Positions 35,389 to 44,703 are shown, numbered from the stretch's first letter. The stretch: DNA of 64,000 nt from Bacteroidia bacterium (GCA_030432635.1 JAUIMB010000007.1:62001-126000); one strand, 5' to 3'. Made by a program: numbers and translations. The notes: a model not told the origin generated them from the letters alone.

Positions 35389-36390
35389 ATGAGTACAATA
35401 CTTAACGAAATTCAACAACGTATTTTAGTGTTGGATGGTGCCATGGGTACCATGTTGCAACGCTATAATTTTTCTGAAGAAGACTTTAGAGGTGAGCGTT
35501 TTAAGAATTACCCAACTCCACTAAAAGGCAATAACGATTTGTTGTCCATAACGCAACCAGAGGCGATAGCTGAAGTACATAGAAAGTATTTTGATGCTGG
35601 TGCCGATATTGTGGAAACCAATACGTTTTCTGGTACGACTATCGCAATGGCAGATTACCAAATGGAAGATTTGGTATATGAGCTCAATTACGAATCGGCT
35701 AAAATTGCCAAAAAAGTTGCCGATGAGTTTACTAAAGCAAATCCTGAAAAGCCTCGCTTTGTTGCTGGAAGTATCGGTCCAACCAATAAAACAGCAAGTA
35801 TGTCTCCAGATGTCAATAAACCTGATTACAGAGCCATTACTTTTGAAGAACTAAGGGTTGCCTATAAGGAGCAGGTTGAAGCACTTATCGATGGTGGTGT
35901 AGATGTACTATTGGTAGAAACCATATTTGATACACTTAACGCTAAAGCGGCTTTGTTTGCCATTGAGGAAGTAAAGGAAGAACGAGGTGTCAATATACCG
36001 ATTATGGTATCTGGAACAATTACAGATGCCTCTGGTCGCACCTTGTCTGGCCAAACTGTTGAGGCTTTTTTGACATCAGTTTCCCATGTGCCTTTGTTGA
36101 GTGTTGGTTTTAATTGTGCTTTAGGAGCAAAGCAGTTGCAACCTTATTTACAGCGCTTATCAAACAGAACTAGTTTTTATACATCGGCTCATCCCAATGC
36201 TGGACTGCCTAATGCTTTTGGAGAGTACGATCAATCGCCTGAGGAAATGCAGGTTTTAATAGAAGCTTATTTAAAGGATGGTCTGATTAATGTCATTGGC
36301 GGATGCTGCGGTACGACTCCAGGCCACATTAGGGCTATTGCAGAAGTTGCAAAAAATTATAAACCCAGAAGAGTAGTTGTAGGTGTATAA
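35389..36390 (+). CDS. metH: Methionine synthase, homocysteine-binding (zinc) module
   Basis: The N-terminal module of cobalamin-dependent methionine synthase as a separate 333-residue protein. It carries VLDGAMGTMLQRYNFSEEDF, VETNTFSGTTIAMADY, the zinc ligand Cys in VGFNCALGAKQL and the Cys pair in IGGCCGTTPGHIRAIAE. It binds and activates homocysteine for methylation from the B12 module encoded downstream. It is the first gene after the SAM-I riboswitch. Splitting MetH here is common in Bacteroidota. Confidence 0.93.
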   Translation: MSTILNEIQQRILVLDGAMGTMLQRYNFSEEDFRGERFKNYPTPLKGNNDLLSITQPEAIAEVHRKYFDAGADIVETNTFSGTTIAMADYQMEDLVYELNYESAKIAKKVADEFTKANPEKPRFVAGSIGPTNKTASMSPDVNKPDYRAITFEELRVAYKEQVEALIDGGVDVLLVETIFDTLNAKAALFAIEEVKEERGVNIPIMVSGTITDASGRTLSGQTVEAFLTSVSHVPLLSVGFNCALGAKQLQPYLQRLSNRTSFYTSAHPNAGLPNAFGEYDQSPEEMQVLIEAYLKDGLINVIGGCCGTTPGHIRAIAEVAKNYKPRRVVVGV

Positions 36391-36423
36391 TGATTGGTTT
36401 ATAGAATTTAGAGAGAAGTAATT

Positions 36424-36720
36424 ATGAAGAATTATAAAGAGTTGGATGTTTGGATGGCGTCAAGAAAGTTTGTCAAGGCCTTTTATGGCTTAATGTTGAG
36501 CTTTCTTAACAGGGACAGATACAGTTTGATTAGTCCAATTAATAGAAACGTTATTTCTTTGCCTTCTGAGATTTTAGAAGGAATTGGAAGACCATCAGAT
36601 AAGGATACTGTCCAATTTACGGATATTGCAAAAGATTACCTAGATATAGTTCTTAAAGAAAATATATCGCACCAAAAATCATTAAACGGATTCATTAATT
36701 ATTTCAAAAACAAAAAATAA
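36424..36720 (+). CDS. Four-helix-bundle protein (S23/IVS-like family), short
   Basis: A 98-residue helical protein. [20 protein letters not shown] resembles the FxxLxVWxxAxxL start of the four-helix-bundle family first seen in 23S rRNA intervening sequences, and [17 protein letters not shown] resembles its IPxNIAEGxGR motif. It is shorter than the usual 115-125 residues. Its stop overlaps the next gene's ATG by one base, so it is translated within the metH operon, separating the two MetH halves. Role unknown. Confidence 0.75.
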   Translation: MKNYKELDVWMASRKFVKAFYGLMLSFLNRDRYSLISPINRNVISLPSEILEGIGRPSDKDTVQFTDIAKDYLDIVLKENISHQKSLNGFINYFKNKK

Positions 36721-39482
36721 TGATGAGCTCAGCACAACCCAAATATCTAAAACTTTCGGGTCTCGAACCTTTAGTGGTTACACCTGAAAGTAATTTTATC
36801 AATGTAGGTGAGCGTACTAATGTTACAGGTTCTCGTAAATTTTTACGCTTGATAAAGGAAGAAAACTATGAAGAAGCGCTAGATGTCGCTCGAGACCAAG
36901 TAGAAGGTGGAGCACAGATATTGGACGTCAATATGGATGAAGGTATGCTTGACGGGAAAAAAGCTATGGTCAAGTTCTTAAACCTAATTGCTTCTGAGCC
37001 TGATATTGCTCGCATTCCTATTATGATAGACAGCTCTAAATGGGAGATCATTGAAGCTGGCTTGCAGGTCGTACAAGGAAAATGTGTGGTAAACTCCATT
37101 AGCCTTAAAGAAGGTGAAGACGAATTTGTTCGCCAAGCGAAATTAGTAAAACGTTATGGAGCAGCAGTCATTGTCATGGCTTTTGATGAGATTGGTCAGG
37201 CAGACACCTACGAAAGACGTATTGAAATCTGTGAGCGTTCCTATAACATCTTGGTTGATATTGTCAAATTTCCTCCAGAAGACATCATTTTTGATCCCAA
37301 TATTTTCCCTGTTGCCACAGGAATGGAAGAACATCGATTGAATGCCCTCGATTTCTTTAATGCCACAAAATGGATTCGTGAAAACCTCCCTTTTGCCAAT
37401 GTTTCAGGAGGTGTAAGCAACGTGTCGTTTTCTTTCCGTGGAAACAACGTAGTACGAGAAGCTATCAATTCAGCATTCTTGTACCATGCCATACAACACG
37501 GAATGAACTTAGGGATTGTAAATCCGACTTTATTGGAAGTTTATGATGAGATTCCAAAAGAGTTGTTGCAGCATGTTGAAGACGTACTCTTTGATAGGCA
37601 TGATGATGCAACTGAGAATTTATTGGCATTTGCCGAAACATTGAAAGGACAGAAAAAAGAGTCGGTCTCAAAAGTTCTTGAATGGCGAAATGACCCTTTG
37701 CAGGATCGAATTACCCATGCTTTGGTCAAGGGTATCGATGAATTTATCATTGAAGACGTAGAGGAAGCACGTTCGACCTCCAAAAAACCTATAGACGTTA
37801 TAGAAGGACATTTAATGACTGGAATGAATGTCGTTGGTGATCTCTTCGGAAGCGGAAAAATGTTCTTGCCTCAAGTTGTCAAGTCTGCTCGTGTGATGAA
37901 AAAGGCCGTAGCTTATCTTCAGCCGTTTATTGAGGCCGAAAAAGATGGTGCTGTCGAATCTGCAGGTAAGATACTAATGGCAACAGTAAAGGGTGATGTT
38001 CATGATATTGGTAAAAATATTGTAAGTGTAGTTCTAGGTTGCAACAATTACGAAATTATAGACCTAGGAGTAATGGTGCCACCGGAAACAATCATCGAAA
38101 AAGCAATTAGCGAAAAGGTTGATATTATTGGGCTTAGCGGATTGATTACCCCTTCACTGGATGAAATGGTTTACCTTTCAAAAGCGATGAAAAAGGAAAA
38201 CCTATCCATTCCTTTAATTATTGGAGGAGCGACAACTTCAAAGGCGCATACCTCTGTGAAGATTGCTCCCAATTACAACCATACGGTTGTTCATATCAAT
38301 GATGCATCTCGTGCTGTGACGGTTGTTGGAAATTTGCTTAAAGCGGATAATCAAGTTTATAAAACGCAAATTCGTGAAGAGTATGATAAGTTCCGTGAGC
38401 AGTTTTTAAAACGCGGAAAACGTAAGGAGTACATTACAATTGATGAAGCACGTAAAAATAAATTTCAAATTCATTGGAATGCTTCGGAAATTGTAAAGCC
38501 AAAAGAATTAGGCATTCAGGTTATCGAGGATTTCGATATAGTTGATTTGGAAGGTTATATCGATTGGACACCGTTTTTTAGAAGTTGGGATTTGCATGGT
38601 AAATTTCCTGAAATCCTTGGCGATGAAGTCGTTGGAAAGCAAGCACAAGATCTTTATGATGATGCGCAACATCTATTGAATGAAGTGTTTAAGAAAAAAC
38701 TTCTGACAGCCAAGGCTGTTTTTGGTTTGTTTCCTGCCAATACAGTGAATGATGATGATATTGAGCTCTCGACTGCGCTCGAACAGACAAATGAACTGTC
38801 ACCTCGAGCATTACCGAGTTCAAAATATATTTTGAACGAAGATAGCTTACGTAGTAAGTCGAGAGGTCTCACAAGATTCCTAACCCTTCGTCAACAACTA
38901 AAAAAACGTGAAGGTGTGCCAAACTTTGCATTGGCTGATTTTATAGCGCCAAAGGAATCTGGTATTCAAGATTATATTGGTGCCTTTTGTGTCACAACAG
39001 GTTTTGGGACTCAGGAATTAGCAGCACAATATGAAGCTGATAACGATGATTATAATTCCATAATGATTAAAGCACTGGCCGATCGTTTGGCCGAAGCTTT
39101 CGCCGAGTACTTACACAAGGAAGTGCGAACAAAACATTGGTGTTATGCTAAAGATGAAGCGTTGAGCAATGATGAACTTATCAAGGAAAGTTATAAAGGT
39201 ATTCGACCAGCTCCAGGTTATCCAGCCTGTCCCGACCATCTCGAAAAGAAAACCATTTGGGAACTATTGCAAGTAGAAGAAACGATTGGTGTTAAACTTA
39301 CTGAAAGTTTAGCCATGTGGCCAGCATCAAGTGTTAGTGGATATTATTTTGCCAACCCAGAAGCTAGATATTTTGGTTTGGGTAAAATCACAGAAGATCA
39401 AGTGGAAGATTATGCAAAACGTCGACAAATAAGTTTGGAAGCGTCTAAAAAATGGCTAAATCCAAATCTGGCTGAGACTTAA
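36720..39482 (+). CDS. metH: Methionine synthase, folate-, cobalamin- and SAM-binding modules
   Basis: The rest of MetH, 920 residues. The pterin-binding module is about 20-290 ([37 protein letters not shown]). The cobalamin module is about 330-560, with the DxHxxG ligand motif in [20 protein letters not shown]. The reactivation module is about 590-910 ([20 protein letters not shown]). It transfers methyl from methyl-THF through cobalamin to homocysteine bound by the separate N-terminal protein. Two ATGs are adjacent at 36720 and 36723; either may be used. Confidence 0.95.
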   Translation: MMSSAQPKYLKLSGLEPLVVTPESNFINVGERTNVTGSRKFLRLIKEENYEEALDVARDQVEGGAQILDVNMDEGMLDGKKAMVKFLNLIASEPDIARIPIMIDSSKWEIIEAGLQVVQGKCVVNSISLKEGEDEFVRQAKLVKRYGAAVIVMAFDEIGQADTYERRIEICERSYNILVDIVKFPPEDIIFDPNIFPVATGMEEHRLNALDFFNATKWIRENLPFANVSGGVSNVSFSFRGNNVVREAINSAFLYHAIQHGMNLGIVNPTLLEVYDEIPKELLQHVEDVLFDRHDDATENLLAFAETLKGQKKESVSKVLEWRNDPLQDRITHALVKGIDEFIIEDVEEARSTSKKPIDVIEGHLMTGMNVVGDLFGSGKMFLPQVVKSARVMKKAVAYLQPFIEAEKDGAVESAGKILMATVKGDVHDIGKNIVSVVLGCNNYEIIDLGVMVPPETIIEKAISEKVDIIGLSGLITPSLDEMVYLSKAMKKENLSIPLIIGGATTSKAHTSVKIAPNYNHTVVHINDASRAVTVVGNLLKADNQVYKTQIREEYDKFREQFLKRGKRKEYITIDEARKNKFQIHWNASEIVKPKELGIQVIEDFDIVDLEGYIDWTPFFRSWDLHGKFPEILGDEVVGKQAQDLYDDAQHLLNEVFKKKLLTAKAVFGLFPANTVNDDDIELSTALEQTNELSPRALPSSKYILNEDSLRSKSRGLTRFLTLRQQLKKREGVPNFALADFIAPKESGIQDYIGAFCVTTGFGTQELAAQYEADNDDYNSIMIKALADRLAEAFAEYLHKEVRTKHWCYAKDEALSNDELIKESYKGIRPAPGYPACPDHLEKKTIWELLQVEETIGVKLTESLAMWPASSVSGYYFANPEARYFGLGKITEDQVEDYAKRRQISLEASKKWLNPNLAET

Positions 39483-39560
39483 CAATTTCTTAGAATTACG
39501 GTGTTGATAATGTTGTAGCAAAGTCGTAATCTTGCAAAAAAAAATAAAGCCCTAAAGAAG

Positions 39561-39653
39561 ATGAAAAAGTATAAAGTAGAATTAAAGTTTGTATTGCAAC
39601 TAGTGATATTGACAGCTGTGGCGTTAGCTTTGGCGAGTGTGGTAAATAATTAG
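39561..39653 (+). CDS. Small 30-residue single-helix membrane peptide
   Basis: ATG at 39561 to TAG at 39653 encodes 30 residues: a basic start (MKKYKVELKF) then a hydrophobic stretch (VLQLVILTAVALALASVV) long enough to span a membrane, ending NN. An A-rich region precedes the start. It lies in the 240-bp gap between metH and metF on the same strand. No homologue is known to me. The positive-inside N-terminus and uninterrupted hydrophobic core favour a real gene over chance, but only moderately. Confidence 0.45.
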   Translation: MKKYKVELKFVLQLVILTAVALALASVVNN

Positions 39654-39759
39654 CAAAAGGCAAATTTAAAACGCAATCGCGAATTGAAATGATAACATGA
39701 TTATTTATAATAAGTAATCAGGCGTGCCACAAAGTATTCCGAATGTAGAGGAAAGATTT

Positions 39760-40716
39760 ATGAAAGTAACTGAACACATAGAAAGTGCAAACGGAAACAC
39801 CCAGTTTACGTTTGAGATATTGCCACCATTAAAAGGGCAGCATGTCCAATCGATTTTTGATAATATTGATCCGTTGATGGAATTCAATCCGCCTTTTATC
39901 GATGTGACCTATCATCGTGAAGAATATACCTTTAAGGATGTTGGCAATGGACTGCTTAAAAAGCAAATCGTAAAAAAACGCCCAGGAACTGTGGGTATCT
40001 GTGCTGCTATTCAAAATAAATATGGAGTGGACGCTATTCCGCATATCCTATGTGGTGGATTTACGAAAGAAGATACCGAAAATTTCTTGATTGATCTCGA
40101 CTTTTTGGGCATTCATAATGTTATGGCTTTACGTGGTGATGCGGTTAAGAACGAGACCTATTTTAAACCCGAAAAAGAAGGTCATGCTTACGCCAGTGGT
40201 TTGGTTACCCAAATTTCAGAACTGAACAAAGGCACTTATTTGGACGAGGAACTTCAAAATACAGCATCAACTGATTTTTGCATTGGTGTTGCAGCATACC
40301 CTGAAAAACATATGGAAGCACCAAGCTTGGATAGTGATATTCACTTTCTGAAAAAGAAAATCAAAAAAGGTGCAGAGTACATTGTTACGCAAATGTTCTA
40401 CGATAATGAGAAGTATTTTAAGTTTGTGGAAAAATGTCGAGAGGAAGGAATTACTGTGCCTATCATTCCAGGACTGAAACCAATCGCAACCAAGCGTCAA
40501 CTCAATATGATTCCACATCGTTTTCATGTCGATTTACCTGAAGAGTTGATTATCGAAATTGTAAAATGTAAGGACAATCAAGCTGTGAGACAAGTAGGTG
40601 TAGAATGGTGTATTGAGCAATCCAAGGCACTTCAAAAGGCAGGAATCCCAGTTTTGCATTATTATTCCATGGGTAAAAGTGATAATATAAAAGCCGTAGC
40701 CGAAGCTGTATTTTAG
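39760..40716 (+). CDS. metF: Methylenetetrahydrofolate reductase
   Basis: Reduces methylene-THF to methyl-THF, the methyl donor for MetH. TIM-barrel FAD enzyme, 318 residues, with FTFEILPPLKGQ (catalytic Glu), FIDVTYHREEY, NVMALRGDAVKNE, CIGVAAYPEKHMEAPSLDSD and ITQMFYDNE-like (here VTQMFYDNEKYF). I start at the ATG at 39760 (MKVTEHIESANG), the typical N-terminus; a GTG at 39724 in frame would add 12 residues. It lies downstream of metH and completes the remethylation pathway. Confidence 0.95.
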   Translation: MKVTEHIESANGNTQFTFEILPPLKGQHVQSIFDNIDPLMEFNPPFIDVTYHREEYTFKDVGNGLLKKQIVKKRPGTVGICAAIQNKYGVDAIPHILCGGFTKEDTENFLIDLDFLGIHNVMALRGDAVKNETYFKPEKEGHAYASGLVTQISELNKGTYLDEELQNTASTDFCIGVAAYPEKHMEAPSLDSDIHFLKKKIKKGAEYIVTQMFYDNEKYFKFVEKCREEGITVPIIPGLKPIATKRQLNMIPHRFHVDLPEELIIEIVKCKDNQAVRQVGVEWCIEQSKALQKAGIPVLHYYSMGKSDNIKAVAEAVF

Positions 40717-40753
40717 AAAAATTCCCATGTTTCGATAATGGTTTTAATATGCT

Positions 40754-40761
40754 TACTTTTG
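40754..40761 (+). promoter_or_regulatory. Promoter -7 box of the PagL-like gene
   Basis: TACTTTTG matches TAnnTTTG and ends 17 bp before the ATG at 40779. Confidence 0.6.
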
Positions 40762-40778
40762 TCGCATAATCAAAATGA

Positions 40779-41876
40779 ATGAGGCATTCTATTTTCTACC
40801 TATTATGCTTGTACTGTGTCTATGCTGTTGCTCAAGACCAAGATCCCAAGCTATTTTCTTTAGATGCCAATGTGTTCTATGGCACCATTTTAGAGCATAA
40901 TCCTGACATTTCCCACCTTATTACAGAGCATCCATCAGGATTGATATTGAGCTATAATCGAAAAACCTTTGGTTTTGAGGAATGGGAAAGCCGTTACAAC
41001 TATCCAGATTGGGGAATGTCCTTTGTATATCAAGACATGAAAAACACCTATTTAGGTGAGAATTATGGCCTGTATGCACACTACAATTTTTATTTTTTTA
41101 AACGGCATCTACAATTTCGTGTGGCACAAGGAATCGCCTATAATACCAATCCGTATGATAAGGTCGATAACTTTAGGAATAACGCCTATGGTTCAGATCT
41201 TTTGAGTTCAACGTACATCATGCTTAATTATAAAAAGGAAAACCTATTTAAGGGATTTGGTATTCAGGCTGGGATTTCGGTGGTACACTATTCGAATGCA
41301 AATTTTAAAGCGCCTAATACGTCAACAAATACCTTTGCCTTTAATGTAGGCACAAATTACGTGTTTGATCAAGATGAGTCACCCGAATTTTTACCAAATG
41401 ACGATCAAAAATCATACAAGGAACGTATAAAATATAATCTTGCCTTTAGATCAGGAATTAACGAAAGTGATATCATCGACACAGGACGCTATCCGTTTTA
41501 CATTCTCTCAGCATATGCCGATAAGCGCTTAGGTCGAAAAAGTGCTGTGCAGTTAGGTGCAGATGTGTTTTTTTCTACATTTTTGAAAGAGCTGATTTAC
41601 TTTTATTCCGTTGCTTTTCCTGAATTAAATGTATCTGGAGATGAAGATTGGAAACGTGTAGGTGTATTTGTTGGACACGAACTTTTTGTTAATAAAATGT
41701 CCGTCATTACCCAATTGGGCTATTATGTGTATTATCCTTATGATTTTGAAGGGCAGGTTTATAATCGTATCGGACTCAAACGGTATTTGGGAGATAAGAT
41801 TTTTGGAGCCATAACCTTAAAGTCTCATGGAGCTAAAGCTGAAGCTGTCGAATTTGGAATAGGAATTAGATTATGA
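40779..41876 (+). CDS. Acyloxyacyl hydrolase / PagL-like lipid A deacylase, outer membrane
   Basis: A signal peptide (1-18) is followed by a beta-barrel protein of 365 residues whose central part fits the PagL/acyloxyacyl hydrolase family: LNYKKENLFKGFGIQAGISV then VVHYSNANFKAPNTSTNTF. The H-x-S pair in HYSNA matches the catalytic His and Ser of PagL. PagL removes a 3-O-acyl chain from lipid A. At 365 residues it is about twice the length of Pseudomonas PagL, with an extra C-terminal barrel part. The next gene overlaps by 4 bp. Confidence 0.78.
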   Translation: MRHSIFYLLCLYCVYAVAQDQDPKLFSLDANVFYGTILEHNPDISHLITEHPSGLILSYNRKTFGFEEWESRYNYPDWGMSFVYQDMKNTYLGENYGLYAHYNFYFFKRHLQFRVAQGIAYNTNPYDKVDNFRNNAYGSDLLSSTYIMLNYKKENLFKGFGIQAGISVVHYSNANFKAPNTSTNTFAFNVGTNYVFDQDESPEFLPNDDQKSYKERIKYNLAFRSGINESDIIDTGRYPFYILSAYADKRLGRKSAVQLGADVFFSTFLKELIYFYSVAFPELNVSGDEDWKRVGVFVGHELFVNKMSVITQLGYYVYYPYDFEGQVYNRIGLKRYLGDKIFGAITLKSHGAKAEAVEFGIGIRL

Positions 41877-42622
41877 GAACACTCGGAATTTTAGTATTGT
41901 CAATTTTTCTTTTTGCTTGCAACGGTGAAAATGTGCCTGATTGTTTTCAGAACTCTGGTGATATTGTCGAAAGGGAGTTTCAACTCGAACCCTTTACGAA
42001 GATTACGACATACCCAAGAATAGAATTGATTCTTACCGATGCACCAGAACAAAGCGTTATTGTGCAAACTGGTGAATATTTGATTAATGATATTGATGTT
42101 CGTGTCGTGAATGACCGATTGGAATTGGTAAATAATAATTCGTGCAATCTCACTAGGGATTATGGAATTACCAAAGTATTTGTGAGCGCACCTCAACTTA
42201 CTGAAATTAGAAATGGATCAGGTTTGCCAATTAGAAGTGACAATGTGCTGAGTTATGATAGATTGGATCTGGTTTCAGAGAATTTTACCAATGATGAAGA
42301 CTTTAATAGCGATGGAGACTTTATACTTGAACTAGATTGCGATGTTGTCAATATCAACATCAATAACTTATCCAATTGCTTTATTTCAGGATTTGCCAAC
42401 CAATTATATATTGGTTTTTATTCTGGTGATGCTAGATTTGAAGGTCGCCAATTTGTTGCACAGGAAGTGACCGTATACCACAGAAGCACCAACGACATGA
42501 TTGTTAATGCCCAACAATCCTTAACTGGGCAAATTCGAAGTACAGGTGATGTGATTTTGGTTAATACGCCTCCAGTCGTAGAGGTCGTACAATATTATTC
42601 TGGGCAATTACTGTACGAATAA
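41873..42622 (+). CDS. GIN-domain (DUF2807) lipoprotein
   Basis: A lipoprotein signal with lipobox LSIFLFAC (Cys at residue 16) precedes the head-GIN/DUF2807 beta-helix-like domain: FQLEPFTKITTYPRIELILT, VIVQTGEYLINDIDVRVVND and SAPQLTEIRNGSGLPIRSDN. It is exported and lipid-anchored. Biochemical role unknown; the family is widespread in Bacteroidota. The ATGA overlap with the PagL-like gene shows translational coupling and a probable joint role in the envelope. Confidence 0.85.
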   Translation: MRTLGILVLSIFLFACNGENVPDCFQNSGDIVEREFQLEPFTKITTYPRIELILTDAPEQSVIVQTGEYLINDIDVRVVNDRLELVNNNSCNLTRDYGITKVFVSAPQLTEIRNGSGLPIRSDNVLSYDRLDLVSENFTNDEDFNSDGDFILELDCDVVNININNLSNCFISGFANQLYIGFYSGDARFEGRQFVAQEVTVYHRSTNDMIVNAQQSLTGQIRSTGDVILVNTPPVVEVVQYYSGQLLYE

Positions 42623-42647
42623 AGCACACTGGATTTCAAGCCATTAA

Positions 42648-43541
42648 TCACGAAGTCAATTCGTGAAATAGACTCTCGAGACTCGCATTTTTTTGATTGA
42701 GCTGAAGAATTTTTAGTTCGTTGTCATGGGCAAAATCAAAAACGTGGGAGCGCATATCTTCAGACGTGGAAAATGTAATTTCATACACAAATTCATGTAC
42801 ATTTTTTACCGATTTTGCATTAGGAAGTTTAAGTAAAAAAGCATCTTCAATACGATAATCAAACTCAACTATAATCGTTTGTTCCTTGTCATCACGAAGT
42901 TCCTGGAGTTTTTTGTCGGCAACAATTTGCCCTTTGTTGATAATGATGACACGATCACAAATGGCTTCAACCTCTTGCATGATGTGAGTTGACAAAAAGA
43001 CGGTTTTGTCGCTTCCAATGGTTTTGATCAAATGTCTAATATCAATCAATTGGTTTGGGTCTAATCCTGTTGTGGGCTCATCCAATATCAAAACAGAAGG
43101 ATCATGCAACAAGGCATTGGCCAATCCAACGCGTTGCCTATAACCTTTTGAAAGTTGACCAATGGTCTTATGTGCTTCGGGTGTTAATCCTGTGAGTTCA
43201 ATGATATCTTGGATTCGTGATTTTGATACCTTGTAGATGCCCGCGTTAAAGGCTAGATATTCCTTGACATACATTTCCAAATACAAGGGATTGTGTTCGG
43301 GTAAATATCCTACACTTCTTTGAACGTTTTTTTTGTCAAGACTTACATCAAAACCATTAACAATGGCAGTACCTTCAGAAGCATCGATATAAGTGGTCAA
43401 AATCTTCATGAGTGTTGACTTTCCTGCGCCATTAGGACCTAAAAAACCAACGATCTCACCTTTTTTTACAGAAAAGGAAACCTCATCAAGTGCCTTTTGT
43501 TTATCGTAATATTTTGAAATACCATCAACCTCTATAGACAT
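42648..43541 (-). CDS. gldA: Gliding motility ABC transporter ATP-binding protein GldA
   Basis: An ABC ATPase of 297 residues with Walker A (GFLGPNGAGKSTLMKIL), signature (IGQLSKGYRQRVGLANALLH), Walker B (SVLILDEPTTGLDPNQLIDI) and the switch His (STHIMQEVEAICDRV). The beginning (MSIEVDGISKYYDKQKALDE) and the C-terminal NELKILQLNQKNASLESLF match GldA, which works with GldF and GldG and is associated with gliding. GldFG are not adjacent, as is usual. A TACTTTTG -7 box lies at 43566-43559. Confidence 0.88.
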   Translation of the reverse strand: MSIEVDGISKYYDKQKALDEVSFSVKKGEIVGFLGPNGAGKSTLMKILTTYIDASEGTAIVNGFDVSLDKKNVQRSVGYLPEHNPLYLEMYVKEYLAFNAGIYKVSKSRIQDIIELTGLTPEAHKTIGQLSKGYRQRVGLANALLHDPSVLILDEPTTGLDPNQLIDIRHLIKTIGSDKTVFLSTHIMQEVEAICDRVIIINKGQIVADKKLQELRDDKEQTIIVEFDYRIEDAFLLKLPNAKSVKNVHEFVYEITFSTSEDMRSHVFDFAHDNELKILQLNQKNASLESLFHELTS

Positions 43542-43558
43542 GTGAAACAGTGTTTGTT

Positions 43559-43566
43559 CAAAAGTA
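43559..43566 (-). promoter_or_regulatory. Promoter -7 box of gldA
   Basis: On the minus strand TACTTTTG, 17 bp before the gldA ATG. Confidence 0.55.
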
Positions 43567-43646
43567 ATAATTATAACTTTTGATGCACATTTATATTGGG
43601 AATACTTTAAATTTCTTCCAAAAGATTAAAAATAGCACTTAACAAT

Positions 43647-43676
43647 TTTGATTTCTTGAAATAATACCTACATTAG
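43647..43676 (+). promoter_or_regulatory. Candidate promoter of the aromatic operon
   Basis: TTTG (43647-43650), an 18-bp spacer and TACATTAG (43669-43676), one base off TAnnTTTG. Transcription would begin near 43683, a few bases before the leader-peptide ATG. Confidence 0.5.
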
Positions 43677-43690
43677 CAATTCAATAAAAA

Positions 43691-43768
43691 ATGATGAATA
43701 GTCGTAATTACACATATTATTGGTTTTATTTCTTTTTTACAAAGAAGAAAGAGGCATTGTATGTATAA
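43691..43768 (+). CDS. Aromatic-rich leader peptide of the pheA operon
   Basis: A 25-codon ORF beginning MMNSRN, then YTYYWFYFFF, then TKKKEALYV and a TAA stop. Nine of the ten residues at positions 7-16 are Tyr, Trp or Phe. It is followed 24 nt later by an intrinsic terminator and then by genes for Phe and Tyr synthesis. This is the architecture of a ribosome-mediated attenuator: stalling on scarce aromatic aminoacyl-tRNAs would prevent terminator formation. A second ATG immediately follows the first. Confidence 0.85.
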   Translation: MMNSRNYTYYWFYFFFTKKKEALYV

Positions 43769-43791
43769 TTGTATGACCAAAAATATACTAT

Positions 43792-43822
43792 AAGTCTCGA
43801 TGAAAATCGGGACTTTTTTTTG
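43792..43822 (+). terminator. Attenuator terminator upstream of pheA
   Basis: AAGTCTCGAT (43792-43801), a GAAA loop, and ATCGGGACTT (43806-43815) form a 10-bp stem with one G-U pair, followed by a run of Ts to 43822. It lies between the leader peptide and pheA. I could not draw a convincing antiterminator by eye. Confidence 0.88.
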
Positions 43823-43866
43823 CTGAACCATTCTAATAAAAAGAATTGTTTAGTCTGATAAAATAA

Positions 43867-44703
43867 GTGAATAGTTTGATTTCAAAAGTAGCCATCCAAG
43901 GAGTAAAAGGATCATTTCACCATATTGTGTCACAACAATGTTTTGATGAAAATGTAACGGTCATTGAATGCCTAACGTTTGACAAGGCCATAGAATGTTT
44001 ATTGACAAATCAATGTGATGCTGCCATTATTGCTATAGAAAATTCCATAGCTGGTTCCATCATCCCAAATTATGCCTTAATCGATAACCATAATTTGTCT
44101 ATTGTTGGAGAATATTACTTAGATATACAGCATCATTTGATGGCTTTACCGAATCAAGACATCTCAGATATCAAGGAAGTGTATTCGCATCCAATGGCAT
44201 TATTACAATGTAAGGAGTTCTTTAAAAAACAGCCACATATCAAACTTATTGAGGATAAAGATACTGCGGAAGTTGCACAGCGCATCCAACAAAATCAATC
44301 GAAACAAGTTGCAGCGATCGCTTCGAGATTGGCCTCAGAACTTTTTGACCTTGAGATTATTTCTGAAAGCATTCAAACGATAAAACATAATGAAACACGA
44401 TTTGTTATCGTGAAGACCCAAAATTCAGAAGCCATAAACGAAAAGGGCAACAAGGCCTCAGTTAAATTTGAACTCGACCACAAACGCGGAAGTCTGGCAA
44501 GTCTATTGAACGTTCTCAGTGATTGTCAACTTAACCTAACCAAAATTCAATCGTTGCCTAAGATTGAAACACCATGGAAGTATGCGTTTTTTGTAGATTT
44601 GACTTTTGAGGCGTATTCTGACTTTGAAAAAGCAAAGTCCATTATGGCAATAATGGCACAAGAATTTAAAGTATTGGGTGAATATAAAAATGCAAGACAA
44701 TGA
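43867..44703 (+). CDS. pheA: Prephenate dehydratase
   Basis: Converts prephenate to phenylpyruvate for Phe synthesis. The catalytic domain (1-185) contains VAIQGVKGSFHHIVSQQCFD, AIIAIENSIAGSIIPNYALI and the catalytic Thr-Arg-Phe in HNETRFVIV. The C-terminal ACT domain (about 195-278) has RGSLASLLNVLSDCQLNLTK but IQSLP where the Phe-binding ESRP motif is expected, so allosteric control may differ. The start is GTG at 43867; no ATG suits better. Its stop overlaps the aminotransferase start by 4 bp. Confidence 0.93.
   Translation: MNSLISKVAIQGVKGSFHHIVSQQCFDENVTVIECLTFDKAIECLLTNQCDAAIIAIENSIAGSIIPNYALIDNHNLSIVGEYYLDIQHHLMALPNQDISDIKEVYSHPMALLQCKEFFKKQPHIKLIEDKDTAEVAQRIQQNQSKQVAAIASRLASELFDLEIISESIQTIKHNETRFVIVKTQNSEAINEKGNKASVKFELDHKRGSLASLLNVLSDCQLNLTKIQSLPKIETPWKYAFFVDLTFEAYSDFEKAKSIMAIMAQEFKVLGEYKNARQ

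Noticed and set aside
36424-36720. Four-helix-bundle gene as evidence of an rRNA intervening sequence or mobile element
   Set aside because: There is no rRNA, terminal repeat or transposase nearby, and the gene is fitted into the metH operon by overlap.
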